Positions 9,718-21,205 are shown, counted from the stretch's first letter. The stretch is DNA of 42,686 nucleotides from Emiliania huxleyi CCMP1516 (GCF_000372725.1 NW_005201213.1:203304-245989), one strand, 5' to 3'. Notes: generated by a model from the sequence alone, not told the origin. A program made the numbers and translations.

Positions 9718-12700
9718 ATGCTCACCATGTTGCTCGCTCCTCTCGGCATCTCCTCGTTTCCGTCCTCGCCGCCTCCCTTCGCCCCGCCGCCGGCCTCGCC
9801 GTCGCCACCGCTGCCGCCGCCGCCGCCGCTGATTCCCGGTGGAGCCCACGGCGCAGCGGCGCTGTGCGGCTACCTCGAGGCGGTGCCGTACCCAGGATGG
9901 GAATCGTACTCGGGCGTGCAGCTGCACGACACTCGATACAACCTCTCGAGCCCAAGGGCCATCGAGGCTGGCTGTGCAGCCTACGACGCCGGGGCTGCGG
10001 AGATGGTGATCGCGAACTGCAACACCAACGGCGACGGCTCAGTCTTCGTGTACCGTGCGTCGAAGGATGCCTACTGCGTGGACCCGAACGTGCCGTCGCC
10101 GCCGCCGCCTATGGTGCCGCCGTCTGGGGCAAACGCGCTTGGGCCTGATTATGAACGCGGGCTTCTGGTGGTGCGCACGTTGTGCCGCACTCTCAACCCA
10201 CACCCCCGTCCTTCTTGACCTCCCACACACCCACTCATAGCCTTCTTTCTCCCTTCCCACCAACCCTCACCCTCTCAGCGCCCTGCACACACAGCGCGCT
10301 GCCATGTTCGGCATTCTCGCAACCATGGCAGGTGCGCGTGCTGCTGACGGACCTCGACGAGGATTACTTCGCGCGGCGTGGCTTCAGCGAGGCGGACGTG
10401 CGCGAGCTGACGTGGACCGGCCGCGGCCAAGTGAGTGACACGCCGTTCACGTCGCTGGCCGCCGTCTTCGCCGCGTCGACATACAACAAGATCACCTTCC
10501 CCGAGGCCAAAGGACGCATCGCTACCGTGAGCCTCGATGTGAGCAGTGCCGACCTCGACGGTGGTGCAAGCTGCAATGAGGCCGAGGCGCGCTCGCGTGC
10601 AGACGACGCACTGGAGGCGCTGGGCGTGAGCAAGAGCGCGTACCAGCACGTCGAGTACGCGTTGCCAGACAACGGCTGGATGGCGGGGTGCCCATGGGGT
10701 GCGTACTCGAACGTGTGCGGCGATACCAACTGGGCGCGAGCCAACGGCAACCCGCCCGCGATGGGCTCTTGCCGCACGGTGATCCGGATCGGCAACAGCT
10801 TCAGCTTCGCGAGCGTCGACCACGCGGGGCGGCTGCACGAGCTGGGCCACTCGCTCGGCATCCGAGGCCACGGCGCGACGCCCAGCCCCGCCTCGCAGTT
10901 CAGCGACGGCTACATGCACGATGACGCCATGTCCGCCGGCGGGTACACACACTTTACGCCGGCGCACCAGCTCATAATGGGCGTCGTCGACCTGCAGCAC
11001 GTGCTCGTGTGGGCCGGCACCGAGCTGGTGGTGCCGTTGCAGGACGCGGCACGCCTGCCCGACGCCGGTCAGTTCACCGCGCTGGCGGTGCGCGCCAAGA
11101 GCGGCGGCAAGCTTCTCTCGTACCGGGCGGGCGTGGAGCTCTTCGAGTCTCGCAACCAAGTCGTGGGCGGCGCCAACGGCAAGGTGTTGGTGCAGTCGAT
11201 TCTGCACGACGAGTTTGCGGGCGAGGCGCTGCTGGCGGCCGGCGAGTCGCATGGGGTCGAGCTGGACGCGTCATCAGGCGGGGCGTCGCTCACCGTGCTG
11301 GTGTGCAGCGTGGGCAGCCGCGCCGCAACGCTCGTCGTCACCTCTAAGCCCGCTGCCGACGCGCAAGCCGCGTGCGCCGCCGGCGTCAGGCCACCGCCGG
11401 CAGCAAGCCACAACTTCGTCATGTCCGACCTGTGCAGCGCGCGCGTCCAGCTCCCCGGTGGAATGAAGGCCATGGGCGCGTCGTGTGAGGGCGCGGACCA
11501 GGGCACGTACCTTGGCGTCTTCGACTCGGCGGCGGAGTGCGCGCCGGCCGCGGCCGAGGCCTCATGCGCGCTGTACATGTTCGCCCCCAAGGCGCCTGGC
11601 TGGGGCTGCCGCTGCTGCGAGCGCGTGACGCAGGACCACTCAAGCTGGGACATTTGGCATGCGGACCCGAGCGTAGCGCCGGCGGCGGAGCAGCCGTTTG
11701 TGGACGAGTGGCGTTGCCAGGTGGCGAACCTTTGGAAGGAGGGCAGCCCCACGGCGCCACCCTCCGTGCTGCCCGCACCGGACACCTCGGCGTACGACCA
11801 CATCAGCTGCGACCTCGATGGCGACGGCGCCGCCGACAGCACGTGGGTGCGCGGCCAGGTGCGCCAGCTGCGCAACTGCCAGCTGGGCGCGGCGCACTCC
11901 GATGCGGTGGCCGGGTGGAGCGAGTGTGACCTGCACGGCGGGCGCGGCCGCGGCGCCAACCGATGCCACGTGCCAAGCGCAGCGCTGGCGATGCAAATCT
12001 GCAGCGCGCACGCCGACTGTGTGGGCGTGCAGCGCGATGCCGACGGACACGAGCCTCGTGCCTCGCATGAGCTGGGCTACGGCTCCAACGTGGTGGAGGC
12101 GTGGCTGAAGGGATCCGCGCAATTCGGGCCGTCTCACCTGCTGTCGACCTCGCCGCCGTCGCCCTCGCCGCCGCCGTCGCCGCCGCTTACTAAGTGCATC
12201 GCGGCGACGTGTGTCTCACCGCTGCCGCCGCCGCCTCCCTCCGCCTCGCCGCCGGCCTCGCCGTTGCCGCCGTCTTCGCCATGCATGGATCTTCCGGGCG
12301 CATCTGTAGCTACTTGGTTCGACGGCACTAACGGGTGTGACGCTTACTCAGCCAACGGCTGGTGTGAAGCCTATGGCAATACTGATTACATTGGCGAGGG
12401 CACGGCCAACGACAAGTGCTGCGTGTGTGGGGGCGGGGTAACAGCGCCCTCTCTGCTGTTGCCACCGCTGCCGCCGCCGCCGCCGCTGATTCCCGGTGGA
12501 GCCCACGGCGCAGCGGCGCTATGCGGCTACCTCGAGGCGGTGCCGTACCCAGGATGGGAATCGTACTCGGGCGTGCAGCTGCACGACACTCGATACAACC
12601 TCTCGAGCCCAAGGGCCATCGAGGCTGGCTGTGCAGCCTACGACGCCGGGGCTGCGGAGATGGTGATCGCGAACTGCAACACCAACGGCGACGGCTCGGT

Positions 12701-15700
12701 CTTCGTGTACCGTGCGTCGAAGGATGCCTACTGCTGCGGCGATGCGACCAACTGGGGGTACGCCTGGGCACCCAAGTGCATCGCGGCGACGTGTGTCTCA
12801 CCGCTGCCGCCGCCGCCTCCCTCCGCCTCGCCGCCGGCCTCGCCGTCGCCACCGCTGCCGCTGCCGCTGTCGCCGCCGACCTTGCCGACACCGCCGATGC
12901 CGTCGCCCTCGCCACCCTCGTCGCCGCCATCGCCTCGGCGCCCGCCTGCGGAACCAGCCATGATCAGCCCTGATGCGACGCAGATCTACGTGCGCGTGAA
13001 CCCGACGGCCTGCAAAGGCTCCGGCACCGGCGTGTACTCCAGGACTACGTCCAACTACCGTGACACCGGCAAGCCGCGGTATGAGTTCCGCGATGACTAC
13101 ACCGTCACCTCCATACAGCGGCAGTACACTCTGTCTGTCTACTGGTCGGACGGGAGTGGGAGTAGCTCCCACCCCAACGGAGCGTGGGTCCACGACGGGC
13201 CAGGCTGCCAGGCGCTGAACACGGCTGACACCGGCTTGGCGGGCGTGCCGACAGCGAACTGGCAGTGGGAAGTCTTGGGCATCTCGGCGACGGCGCCTCT
13301 ACCGTCGCCGCCCTCGTCGCCGCCATTGCCTCGGCGCCCGCCCTCGCCGCCGCCGCCGTCCACCTCGCCGCCAGGATCCTGCCAATTTCTCGACGGGGCT
13401 CCCTGTAATGAAAACTGGTACAACGGGGATTCTGGTTGCAGTAGCTACACTCACGAGCAGTGTACTTCGAATGGCTTTTGCTGCGAGTGGGTAACGCCGT
13501 CAACACCGCCGCCGTCGCCGCCCCCGTCGCCTCGCTCACTGCTGTCGCCTGCGCCACACCAGCCGCCGCCACCAGTGCCGCCGCCAGGGTGGCCCGCTCG
13601 GCCGCCGTCCGCCTCGCGCTCGCCGCCGCCTCCCTCCGCCTCCCCGTCGCCGCCGCCGCCGCTGATCCCCGGTGGAGCCCACGGCGCAGCGGCGCTGTGC
13701 GGCTACCTCGAGGCGGTGCCGTACCCAGGATGGGAATCGTACTCGGGCGTGCAGCTGCACGACACTCGATACAACCTCTCGAGCCCAAGGGCCATCGAGG
13801 CTGGCTGTGCAGCCTACGACGCCGGGGCTGCGGAGATGGTGATCGCGAACTGCAACACCAACGGCGACGGCTCAGTCTTCGTGTACCGTGCGTCGAAGGA
13901 TGCCTACTGCTGCGGCGATGCGACCAACTGGGGGTACGCCTGGGCACCCAAGTGCATCGCGGCGACGTGTGTCTCACCGCTGCCGCCGCCGCCTCCCTCC
14001 GCCTCGCCGCCGGCCTCGCTGCCGCCGCTGGTCCCCGGTGGAGCCCACGGCGCAGCGGCGCTGTGCGGCTACCTCGAGGCGGTGCCGTACCCAGGATGGG
14101 AATCGTACTCGGGCGTGCAGCTGCACGACACTCGATACAACCTCTCGAGCCCAAGGGCCATCGAGGCTGGCTGTGCAGCCTACGACGCCGGGGCTGCGGA
14201 GATGGTGATCGCGAACTGCAACACCAACGGCGACGGCTCGGTCTTCGTGTACCGTGCGTCGAAGGATGCCTACTGCTGCGGCGATGCGACCAACTGGGGG
14301 TACGCCTGGGCACCCAAGTGCATCGCGGCGACGTGTGTCTCACCGCTGCCGCCGCCGCCTCCCTCCGCCTCGCCGCCGGCCTCGCCGTCGCCACCGCTGC
14401 CGCTGCCGCTGTCGCCGCCGACCTTGCCGACACCGCCGCCGGCCCCGCCGTCGCCACCCTCGTCGCCGCCACCGTCTGTGGCCCCGTGCTACACCAAAGA
14501 CGGAGCTTGCATCTGCAACATGTCAGGCGAGGACGCTTGCGTCGCCCCTGCCTTGGAGGGCGGCGGCCAGTGCAGCGCCACGGACCCCTGCTTGGCAAAT
14601 GACCGGGCGTCCTGCCCCAGCGGCTGCCGGTGGGAGTCGCTCAGCTACATGGATCGGGTGTGCTCCATCAACAAGTGCGTCGAGCCGTTGCCGCCACCGC
14701 CGCCACCCTCCTCTACGCCGACGCCGCCGCCGCCTCCGCCGCCGCGTCAACCATCCTCACCGCCACCAGCGCCGCCGCCGCCGCCACGGGCGCCTCCACC
14801 ACCCTTGTGTTCCGACCCAGCTCCGTCGGGTTACAATCAGCCCGGGACGAACTGCCAGTACCACTGCCCGCAATGCGCTGCACCGTATTACGACTGTGGG
14901 TGCTGCTACATATTCTACTCAAGTTGCGGCATGGGGGAATGCTCTTCGTTCAAGTGTCAACCATCCTCACCGCCACCAGCGCCGCCGCCGCCGCCACGGG
15001 CGCCTCCACCACCCTTGTGTTCCGACCCAGCTCCGTCGGGTTACAATCAGCCCGGGACGAACTGCCAGTACCACTGCCCGCAATGCGCTGCACCGTATTA
15101 CGACTGTGGGTGCTGCTACATATTCTACTCAAGTTGCGGCATGGGGGAATGCTCTTCGTTCAAGTGTCAACCATCCTCACCGCCACTCTTTTCACCCGCG
15201 TCGCCGCCCCCGTCGCCGCCAAGGAAGGCCGTCTCAAAATACTTGGCTACGCTCGACGTGAGCACGGTCCCCTTCAGCAAGGAGCCGGTGACCGTCGATG
15301 CCATCATCAAGGCGATCACCGCAGGCATCGTCAGCCAGAGTGAGCCAGCGCAGCTGTCCATCGACGTGCTCCAGCAGTTCGTCGTGGTCGCCTGGCAGAA
15401 TGACCTGGCCGATGATGAACTCGAGGCGGCCCTGTGCCGCGCAGACGACGACTACGACCCGAATGGATGCAGCGCTACACGGATCGCGGCGGCGCCGCCA
15501 TCCCCGCCGCCAGCGACGCCACCAGGGCCGCCGCCAGCGACGCCATCGCCGCCAGGGCAGCCGCCAGCGACGCCATCGCCGCCAGGGCAGCCGCCGCAAC
15601 CACTGACGCCACCAGCGCAGCCGCCACCAGCGAAGCTGCCACCAGCGCAGCCGCCACAAGACAGCCGGCGCTTGCTCTCCATCTCCCGGCGGCGAGCACT

Positions 15701-16598
15701 CAGTGTCGCGGGTGGCGCCCAGTGGGTCATGCGGGCGAGGCTGGTGAACACCTCGCACACGATCTCCCAGCCTCCCGACCTGGGTGATTTGGCCGAGGCG
15801 GTGACGCTGGACGCGGTGATCATCGAGATCGAGACGTTGGTCCTGCCTTCGTCGCCGGACAGCCTTGTCGACGACGCAAGAGATAGCGGCAGGATCAGCA
15901 CAGAGGTGGTGCCGGGCGTGCTGGCGGCCCTACTAGACCTCTCCAACTTGACCAACGCCACCGACCCATTCAGCTTCATCACCAATGCCACCACCTACCT
16001 CTTCCCGCCAGCCCCGCCGCCGTCGCCGCCGTCGCCGCCACCCGCACCGCCGTCGCCGCCGTCGCCGCCACCCGCACCGCCGATGCTGCCTCCGCCTCCG
16101 CCTCTGCCTCCGTCGCTGCCAAGTCCGCCGGCGCTGCCGCCCACGGTGCCCGCCCCGCCGCCGCCCTCGCCCCCGCCTCCAGCACCGCCGCCGCCCCCCA
16201 TGGTCTTGGCTCAGCTGGGCGAGACGTGCGAAGGCTTCGACGAGAGCACTGGCAAGCCCTTCCCATCCTGTGCACCGGGACTGGTGTGTGTGCCGTTGTC
16301 GATCGGCATGCTATCGATTCCTGGCGCCGGCAGCACGTGCCAGGCTGAGCCGAAGCCGACCGAGGGAGGGGGCTCTGCGGTGATTGCCGTGGCGGCGATC
16401 GCGGCTGGAGTGGCCCTTCTCGCAGTCCTCGGCGGGGCCTGTATGTGCTGCAAGAAGAAGAGCCGCGTGCTGCCGTATCGTCGTGCATCCGTGGCCGACG
16501 TGGCAACCCCCAGGACGTCAAAGAGCGGGGCCCCAAATCCCCCCTTGTGGCGTCCCCAAAATTTCGAAGGCGCGCCCAATCGCGCGGGGGTCACGTGA
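9718..16598 (+). CDS. Giant M11 (gametolysin-type) metalloprotease, modular type I membrane protein
   Basis: Likely a cell-surface zinc protease; gametolysins digest algal cell-wall glycoproteins. There are two exons, 9718-10170 and 10332-16598, joined by a GT-AG intron (GTG|GTGCGC...GGCAG|GTG) that creates ERGLLVVRVLLTDLD, like the start of M11 domains. The first in-frame ATG is 9718, but an upstream exon with the signal peptide is possible. Order: Pro-rich leader with module copy 1; protease domain (10332-11350) with HELGHSLGIRGHG and Met-turn-like DDAMSAGGY; two Cys-rich PAN-like segments (11400-12110); a Cys-rich DGTNGCDAY...CCVCGGG module (12280-12440); module copies 2-4; other Cys-rich modules; PPSPPP linkers; a Ser/Thr/Asn stalk; a transmembrane helix (about 16377-16445) followed by CMCCKKKSR; and a short tail ending at 16598. 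Total is about 2240 residues. The pherophorin-like linkers suggest heavy hydroxyproline glycosylation. Confidence 0.8.
9829..10078 (+). repeat. Module repeat, copy 1 (exon 1)
   Basis: About 250 bases encoding a Cys-containing module (GAHGAAALCGYLEAVPYPGW through SKDAYC). It is nearly identical at nucleotide level to copies 2-4 in exon 2. It breaks off at YC|VDPN, without the GDATNWGYAW end present in the others. Confidence 0.95.
10171..10331 (+). other. GT-AG intron of the M11 protease gene
   Basis: Donor GTG|GTGCGC and a pyrimidine-rich 3' half ending ACCATGGCAG, phase 0. It separates the Pro-rich leader with module copy 1 from the catalytic domain. Confidence 0.7.
12486..12853 (+). repeat. 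Module repeat, copy 2 with Pro-rich linker
   Basis: Same module as copy 1, extended by GDATNWGYAWAPKCIAATC and a Pro/Ser linker. The linker start aagtgcatcgcggcgacg also occurs on its own at about 12193, after the PAN-like region. Confidence 0.95.
13662..14027 (+). repeat. Module repeat, copy 3
   Basis: Near-identical to copy 2, including the GDATNWGYAW end and the Pro/Ser linker. It abuts copy 4 directly. Confidence 0.95.
14028..14395 (+). repeat. Module repeat, copy 4
   Basis: Follows copy 3 in tandem with a period of about 366 bases. It differs by a handful of bases, such as ctggtcccc against ctgatcccc at its start. Confidence 0.95.
14748..15186 (+). repeat. Perfect 210-bp tandem duplication in the protease gene
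   Basis: Units at 14748-14957 and 14958-15167 appear identical base for base, and the first 19 bases of a third unit follow to 15186. Each encodes a 70-residue Pro-rich linker plus a Cys-rich module (CQYHCPQCAAPYYDCGCC). Confidence 0.95.
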
Positions 16599-17412
16599 CC
16601 TCTGTAAACGCGGAGTCCAAAAGGTGTGACACCCCCCCCCCCCCCCCCGCCGCCGCCGCACACACAACTGGCACTCGCGCCCCTCCCTGTCCACTGTCAT
16701 GTCCTCAGCATGGGACGGCAGTCTTGCCTCCCACGACCCACAGTACCCGGCATGTGTGTGTGCACTAGCGCATGGAGAGAGAGACGAGTTACGTTGTCGT
16801 GGGGTCAACTTATGTTTTCTACGCTAGACTTGAGGATGAGCGAGATCACAGCGGCCCCCGGCTATTCACAGAAGGTTGATAACAACAAGAATGCGCGCTG
16901 AGATGAGTGCCGCGAGGCGCGGCCGGGGATGACGGTAAAGTGCCAAGACGGCGCCCGTTTTGGCGTAGTTTGTTGAATTCCGCTTACCCGGCGTAATTCG
17001 TCGATTTCCGCACCTCTTCGGCAGCGCTCGCACGCCCTCGCGTCAAAACACCATCATGTCGCCCTTTCGGGTGACAGCAAGCAATTTTGCGGGTATACCT
17101 GCAAAAATCCGGGTATACCCGGGTAATACCCGTACTTTTGCATGGCTTCGCCTCCTGGGACCACACCCACAGCCGCTTCACTAATCAACACTCCGCATAC
17201 CACTTTCGCATATACCACTATACCAAGTTAATCAAAATATCACCAAATACCGGTCTCATACCGGTAAAGTTCGAGCACTGCGGCACGCCCGCCTCCGTTG
17301 GCCACTCCTACGTACGCCTTCGGCAGCACCGAGGAGAAGGCCCGCCGCCTGAACATGGGCTGCAAGGCGCGCGGGCAGCCCGGCCAACCCTTCTCCCACA
17401 AGACCAGCCACG
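16599..17412. other. intergenic, with C-homopolymer and GGGTATACC repeats
   Basis: A run of about 17 C lies at 16630-16650. At 17090-17135 several GGGTATACC-type words occur, including the perfect 12-base palindrome cgggtatacccg. From about 17295 to 17412 there is a protein-like frame (ARRLNMGCKARGQPGQPFSH) that leads directly into repeat copy B. Confidence 0.5.
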
Positions 17413-17730
17413 GCTACGTCAAGGCGCATCGCGGTTTCTAACCACGACGCGATCTTTGTCAAGCGCAACAACTTCAACCTGCTGCTCCACGAGACGTTCG
17501 GCGGCGGCTTCTCGCCCACCGCTGTTCTCAAGCTGCGCCGCCTCGCGCGCAAGGTCGCGCGCGGCAGCGTCGACCGCACCCACGGCCTACTCGCCCAAGT
17601 ACTCGCTCTCTTTTATGTCCCACCATCCAGAGCGCATCTCTCTCTCTGTTGTGCGAGGCGTGAACTAACCCATTCGCTCTCACCTGGCAACCCTGTGTGT
17701 GCACGTCTCGCGCGCGCGTGAACAGGGCCC
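17413..17730 (+). pseudogene. Inverted repeat copy B, broken copy of the same unknown coding fragment
   Basis: This is the reverse complement of copy A. The frame that in A runs through GFYHDAIFVKRNNFNLLLHE is interrupted here by a small insertion that makes a TAA (GCGGTTTCTAACC...), and again by a 3-4 base change near 17577. On its 5' side it continues into a further 40 protein-like residues absent from copy A, so B preserves more of the ancestral N-terminal part. Both copies are likely remnants of a multicopy family. Confidence 0.6.
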
Positions 17731-17877
17731 GCACTGCTATCAAATCGGTGTCATGCATATGATACCAGGTCACAGGTATGGGTTCGGCACCGCAGATCAC
17801 ACCTTTTTCAGTGTACTCTCTCTCTCAGTGTACGTACTTTTAGCTAACTGGGAGAAAGAAAAGGGACTGGGTCGTGT

Positions 17878-17981
17878 GGAGATGCATCCATTTTGGGTAC
17901 CGGCGGATAGCAGGTGAACGCTAAGGTGCGGAGATGCATCCATTTTGGGTACCGGCGGATAGCAGGTGAACGCTAAGGTGG
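17878..17981. repeat. 52-bp tandem duplication
   Basis: Two copies, 17878-17929 and 17930-17981, start ggagatgcatccattttggg and end gaacgctaaggtg. They are practically identical. Confidence 0.9.
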
Positions 17982-18060
17982 GTTTCGAACCCGTGACAAC
18001 GCCCGTCTGGGTTTTTTTGCGCCGAGTCGAACTGCGGGATTCGAACTCGAGACCCAATGC
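17970..18060 (-). repeat. Possible tRNA-derived SINE fragment with two B-box-like sequences
   Basis: On the minus strand GGGTTCGAAACCC and GAGTTCGAATCCC fit the RNA polymerase III B-box consensus GGTTCGANNCC. They lie about 45 bases apart, beside a T-rich run. The flanking bases form only partial T-stems and no acceptor stem or A-box could be placed, so this is not a functional tRNA gene. Confidence 0.3.
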
Positions 18061-18582
18061 ATTTTGCGACGATGTATCATTCACTTTAGAGTTTGTTTTT
18101 CACTTTATGCCACCCTGGATACAATGTCACTCTGCATCATATGCATGGATGGAGGGGGATGGGGATTCCATGATCCATGTGCGCCACGTACCACGCGACC
18201 ACGCGTTCGACTCCGCGGCGCGTCCGGTCCGGAGAGCCAGCCACCGACCCCGTCTCCCTCCCCTCCCCGGCCCCCTCCCCCTCCCCTCCGTCTCCCGCCA
18301 GAGTGCCTCACTCAGCAAAGCTGCTGGCCTGCTGCGGAGCACTCACGGGGGGCCGCCGGTCTCGAGGGGCCGGTCTTCTGGCCCAGCGAGGCCGCTGCGG
18401 GGCACCCGGCGGCTCGGGTCGCTTCTCAACGCAAACTCGGTCGAGCATTTTTGTGTCCGGCTCCAGAAAAAGAATTCGCGGCGTTTTGGAGCTGCGGTGG
18501 AGCCGAGGTCCGCTCACCGGCCTGCGCCCCCTTCGCCTCCACCCCCTTCTCCGCCGCCCTTCTCCCCCTTAACCGGCCTGGG
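18061..18582. other. Upstream region of the F-box gene
   Basis: The frame of the next gene is open back to 18064, but the composition is low-complexity Pro/Ser/Arg and no conserved motif is seen before the ATG at 18583. Probably 5' untranslated and promoter sequence; the CTCCCCC-rich stretch at 18240-18300 is notable. Confidence 0.4.
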
Positions 18583-20209
18583 ATGGCTCAGCGCGGGTCG
18601 TGGAATTCGTCGTGGGAGCCACGGCTCAGGACGCTTCCGCCTGATGAGCTCGCCGCGCTGGCTGCCAGCGCCTGCGAGGCCCACCCCGACATGGCAAGCC
18701 TCGCCAACACGCTGCTCGGCCCGCTCGTGGACCGGGACGGCGTCGTCAGCTCGCCCGACCTGGTCCCGTTGATCATCAAGCACGTGGAGTGCAACGGCCG
18801 GGTGCCGCGCGTCTGCTCCACCTGGCAAAAGGGCTGGGACCAACACCATCGCGGCAAGGGCTCGATGAAGAACGCCTCGTGCGAGAGACTGCCAGCGGCG
18901 GCGTTGGAGCAGGACGACTTCTTCGGCTCGGCTGGAGGATTCGTTTCGGATGTGGCCTCGGTGGGCGAGGGGCTGATCATATCGCGGGGGCCCGACGGGC
19001 AGGCCCTCCAGCTCGTGGACCAGAACATGGCCGTCAAAAGTGAGAAGAAAATGGACGCATCTAGCCTCCTCCACGCGACCGACCAAAGTGTGTTGACCGC
19101 CGAGCCGGGCACGGGCGCCGTCACGGGCTGGCACTCCACCGCTCTCCGGCTCCGATCGCTGCCCGGCTTCGACCTGATTCGCGAGGTGCCTCTCGAAGCG
19201 CAAGTGGACGGCGGTCTGTCCCACTGCGACACCTTGCGAGCCGGGACTGTCGTCGACGGCCGCCTAATCTGCACTGTCGGCACGCCGGTCTTTGACGGGC
19301 CGCCGGGGGAGCTTTTCTTCCTGCGCGTCTACGACGCGGGCAGTCTCGCCTTCCAGCGCGCCATTCCTCTCGACTTCGCGCCCGCCTTCGGCGCCCTGGC
19401 GGTCAAGGGGGGTGAGGTTCGCGTCACTCTTCCACGCGCATCCACCTCCTGTCCCTCCGCCACCCTCGCCACCGCCTCCCTCCGCCCTCGCCGTTGCCTC
19501 CGCGCCTCCCGTTCCCCGTGCTTCACCACCGCCCAGCCAAGTCCCACCGCCAAGTCCCACCGCCTCCCTGCGTCCTTGGCCAGGCCTTCATCGGCTGCGC
19601 CGGCAATGAGAATGGCTTTGCCGTCCTCTCGCTGGCGAGCGGCGAGGTCGTGCGGCGGCGGCAGCACATCGGGCACCCGGGCGAGCCGGCCCTACGGCGC
19701 CTCCTCTTCCGCGGGCAGAAGCTGCTCGCCCTCTCCTCCGACCGGCTGCACGTCCTCTCGGTGAGATGAGCCGAGATCGCCCGAGATTGCCCGAGATTGC
19801 CCGAGAACGCCCTCTCCAGGCTGCACGCCCTCTCTGCCACCCCCCAGACACCCACACGCGCCCTGACTACCCCGCCCCGCCTCACACACGGCTGTGGCAC
19901 CTGAGCCCGATCGGCCGGGTGCGTGTGAGGAGGGGTGGGTGGGGTGGGGTGCAACGTCCGAGTGAGGCATGTCCAACGTGCTCTCCTCCCTCCTTCATCC
20001 ACCCCCCCCCCCCCTCACTTCCCCAGGCTGCCGCGCCGTACCCGCTCGTGCAGACGCTGCGGCTCGTGGGCCCCGAGGGCGCCGCGGGGGTGGTGGCGAC
20101 GAGCGCGAGCCTCTCCGGCAACCGGCTGCTGGTCGGGGTGTCAGCGGGCTATCACTTCCCGGGTGTGGTGGTCGGCTGCCCCACGCTGCTCGCCTTTGAG
20201 GACTACTAG
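18583..20209 (+). CDS. F-box-like protein with beta-propeller-type repeats
   Basis: Likely a substrate adaptor for ubiquitin ligation. Exons 18583-19416, 19584-19760 and 20027-20209 give about 398 residues. The N-terminal part LPPDELAALAASACEAHPDM and RVPRVCSTWQKGWDQ resembles the haptophyte-type F-box, in which a short helix pair ends in VCxxWxxGWD. The rest shows irregular beta-propeller blades (GFVSDVASVGEGLIISRGPD; AFIGCAGNENGFAVLSLASG; ASLSGNRLLVGVSAGYHFPG), with gene product words typical of such proteins. Both introns are GT-AG and phase 0 (GAG|GTTCGC...GGCCAG and TCG|GTGAGA...CCCCAG). The first junction creates AVKGGEAFIGCAGNENG. The start ATG 18583 directly precedes conserved-looking sequence. 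It could instead be an RCC1/WD-like protein without SKP1 binding. Confidence 0.65.
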
Positions 20210-21079
20210 TGCCTGCACGCAGCGTGGGGCCCGCTTGCACGCATCGGGGCCCGCCTACTCCACATGCACGTGCATGCACATGCACATGTGCATGAGAGCG
20301 ACAGGGCTGGCCCCTACTAGGGCGGAAGGATCCCAATGGACTCCGCGCGCGGCGCGGGCGGGCGGGGCCCGGCGCCGCCCGGGCATGCGCATCAATCGCA
20401 CATCGGGGGCGGGATCGATCATATACTTATGTTTCCCGTGCGTGGGCGGCCGGACTTTCGGCGCGTTTGGGGGGGGGGGATTGAAAACCATCCGGACGCG
20501 CCCCCCCGCGCCCCGCCCCCCGGCACAGCCACACCGCTCGCACACGCCGCAGCATTCCCAGCCGAAGGTCCGGTTTGGAAGCCAAAGACCCACAATCAGA
20601 ACGGGCCCTTCTGCCATTCGGCGCGTCTCGGTCGGCCGTGGTTATGTGTTTGTTAGCGAGAAAAAGGCGTCGTAACGGTTCCCAGGTGACCTGCCATGAT
20701 GCCGGGGGCTCTCATTTGCGCGACCCCGCGCGCCCCTAAAGCTCCGCGGCGTGGCCTCCGCAGGCGCTCCCCTCGCCTCGAGGCAGTCGCGAGGAACGGC
20801 AATGGTGAATCCGAACTCGAGGGACGCGCGAGGTTGGCCGAGAGCAACAGCGACAAATGTCAACGCGCTCGCCTCCACCGCCGCGAGTTTCGGGAGAGGC
20901 GGCGGCGGCAAACCGCCGCCGCCTCTCTCCTCCTCTGCCAATGCCGCCGCCAACCAGCCAGCCGCCGCCTTCGCAGCCACCGCCGCCCTCACTCCGAGCT
21001 CGCAGCCCGCCCGCCCGCCCGCCCGCCGCCTCTCCCCCACCGTCCAATTCCACCGCCCACAGCCCGCCACCCTCACGGC
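20210..21079. other. intergenic, simple repeats only
   Basis: Contains a self-complementary TGCACGTGCA / GCACATGTGC array at 20262-20295, poly-G and poly-C runs (20471-20480, 20503-20520) and CCCGC-type repeats near 21005-21030. ORFs in it are Arg/Pro-rich and not protein-like. Confidence 0.45.
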
Positions 21080-21103
21080 CGCGCCTCCCCCGCCACGCCG
21101 CGC

Positions 21104-21205
21104 CCAGTTTTCATTGTGCTTGCAGAGCTTCTCGTATGCATAGGGATACTGGCCACAGACCAAGTCGTTGCTCTGCATGTAGTTATTGCGCTCGTCCGTG
21201 CACTC
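21104..21205. repeat. Direct repeat of the ShK-like module, unit 1
   Basis: About 100 bases matching 21444-21548 apart from a few changes, including one C missing in the run after gctcgt. Confidence 0.9.

Noticed and set aside
10275..14602. Large Arg/Ser-rich minus-strand frames opposite the protease gene
   Set aside because: Antisense shadows of Pro/Ser-rich codons; the plus frame carries all recognisable domains.
17970..18060. A functional tRNA gene
   Set aside because: Two B-box-like words but no acceptor stem, D-arm or anticodon arm could be folded.
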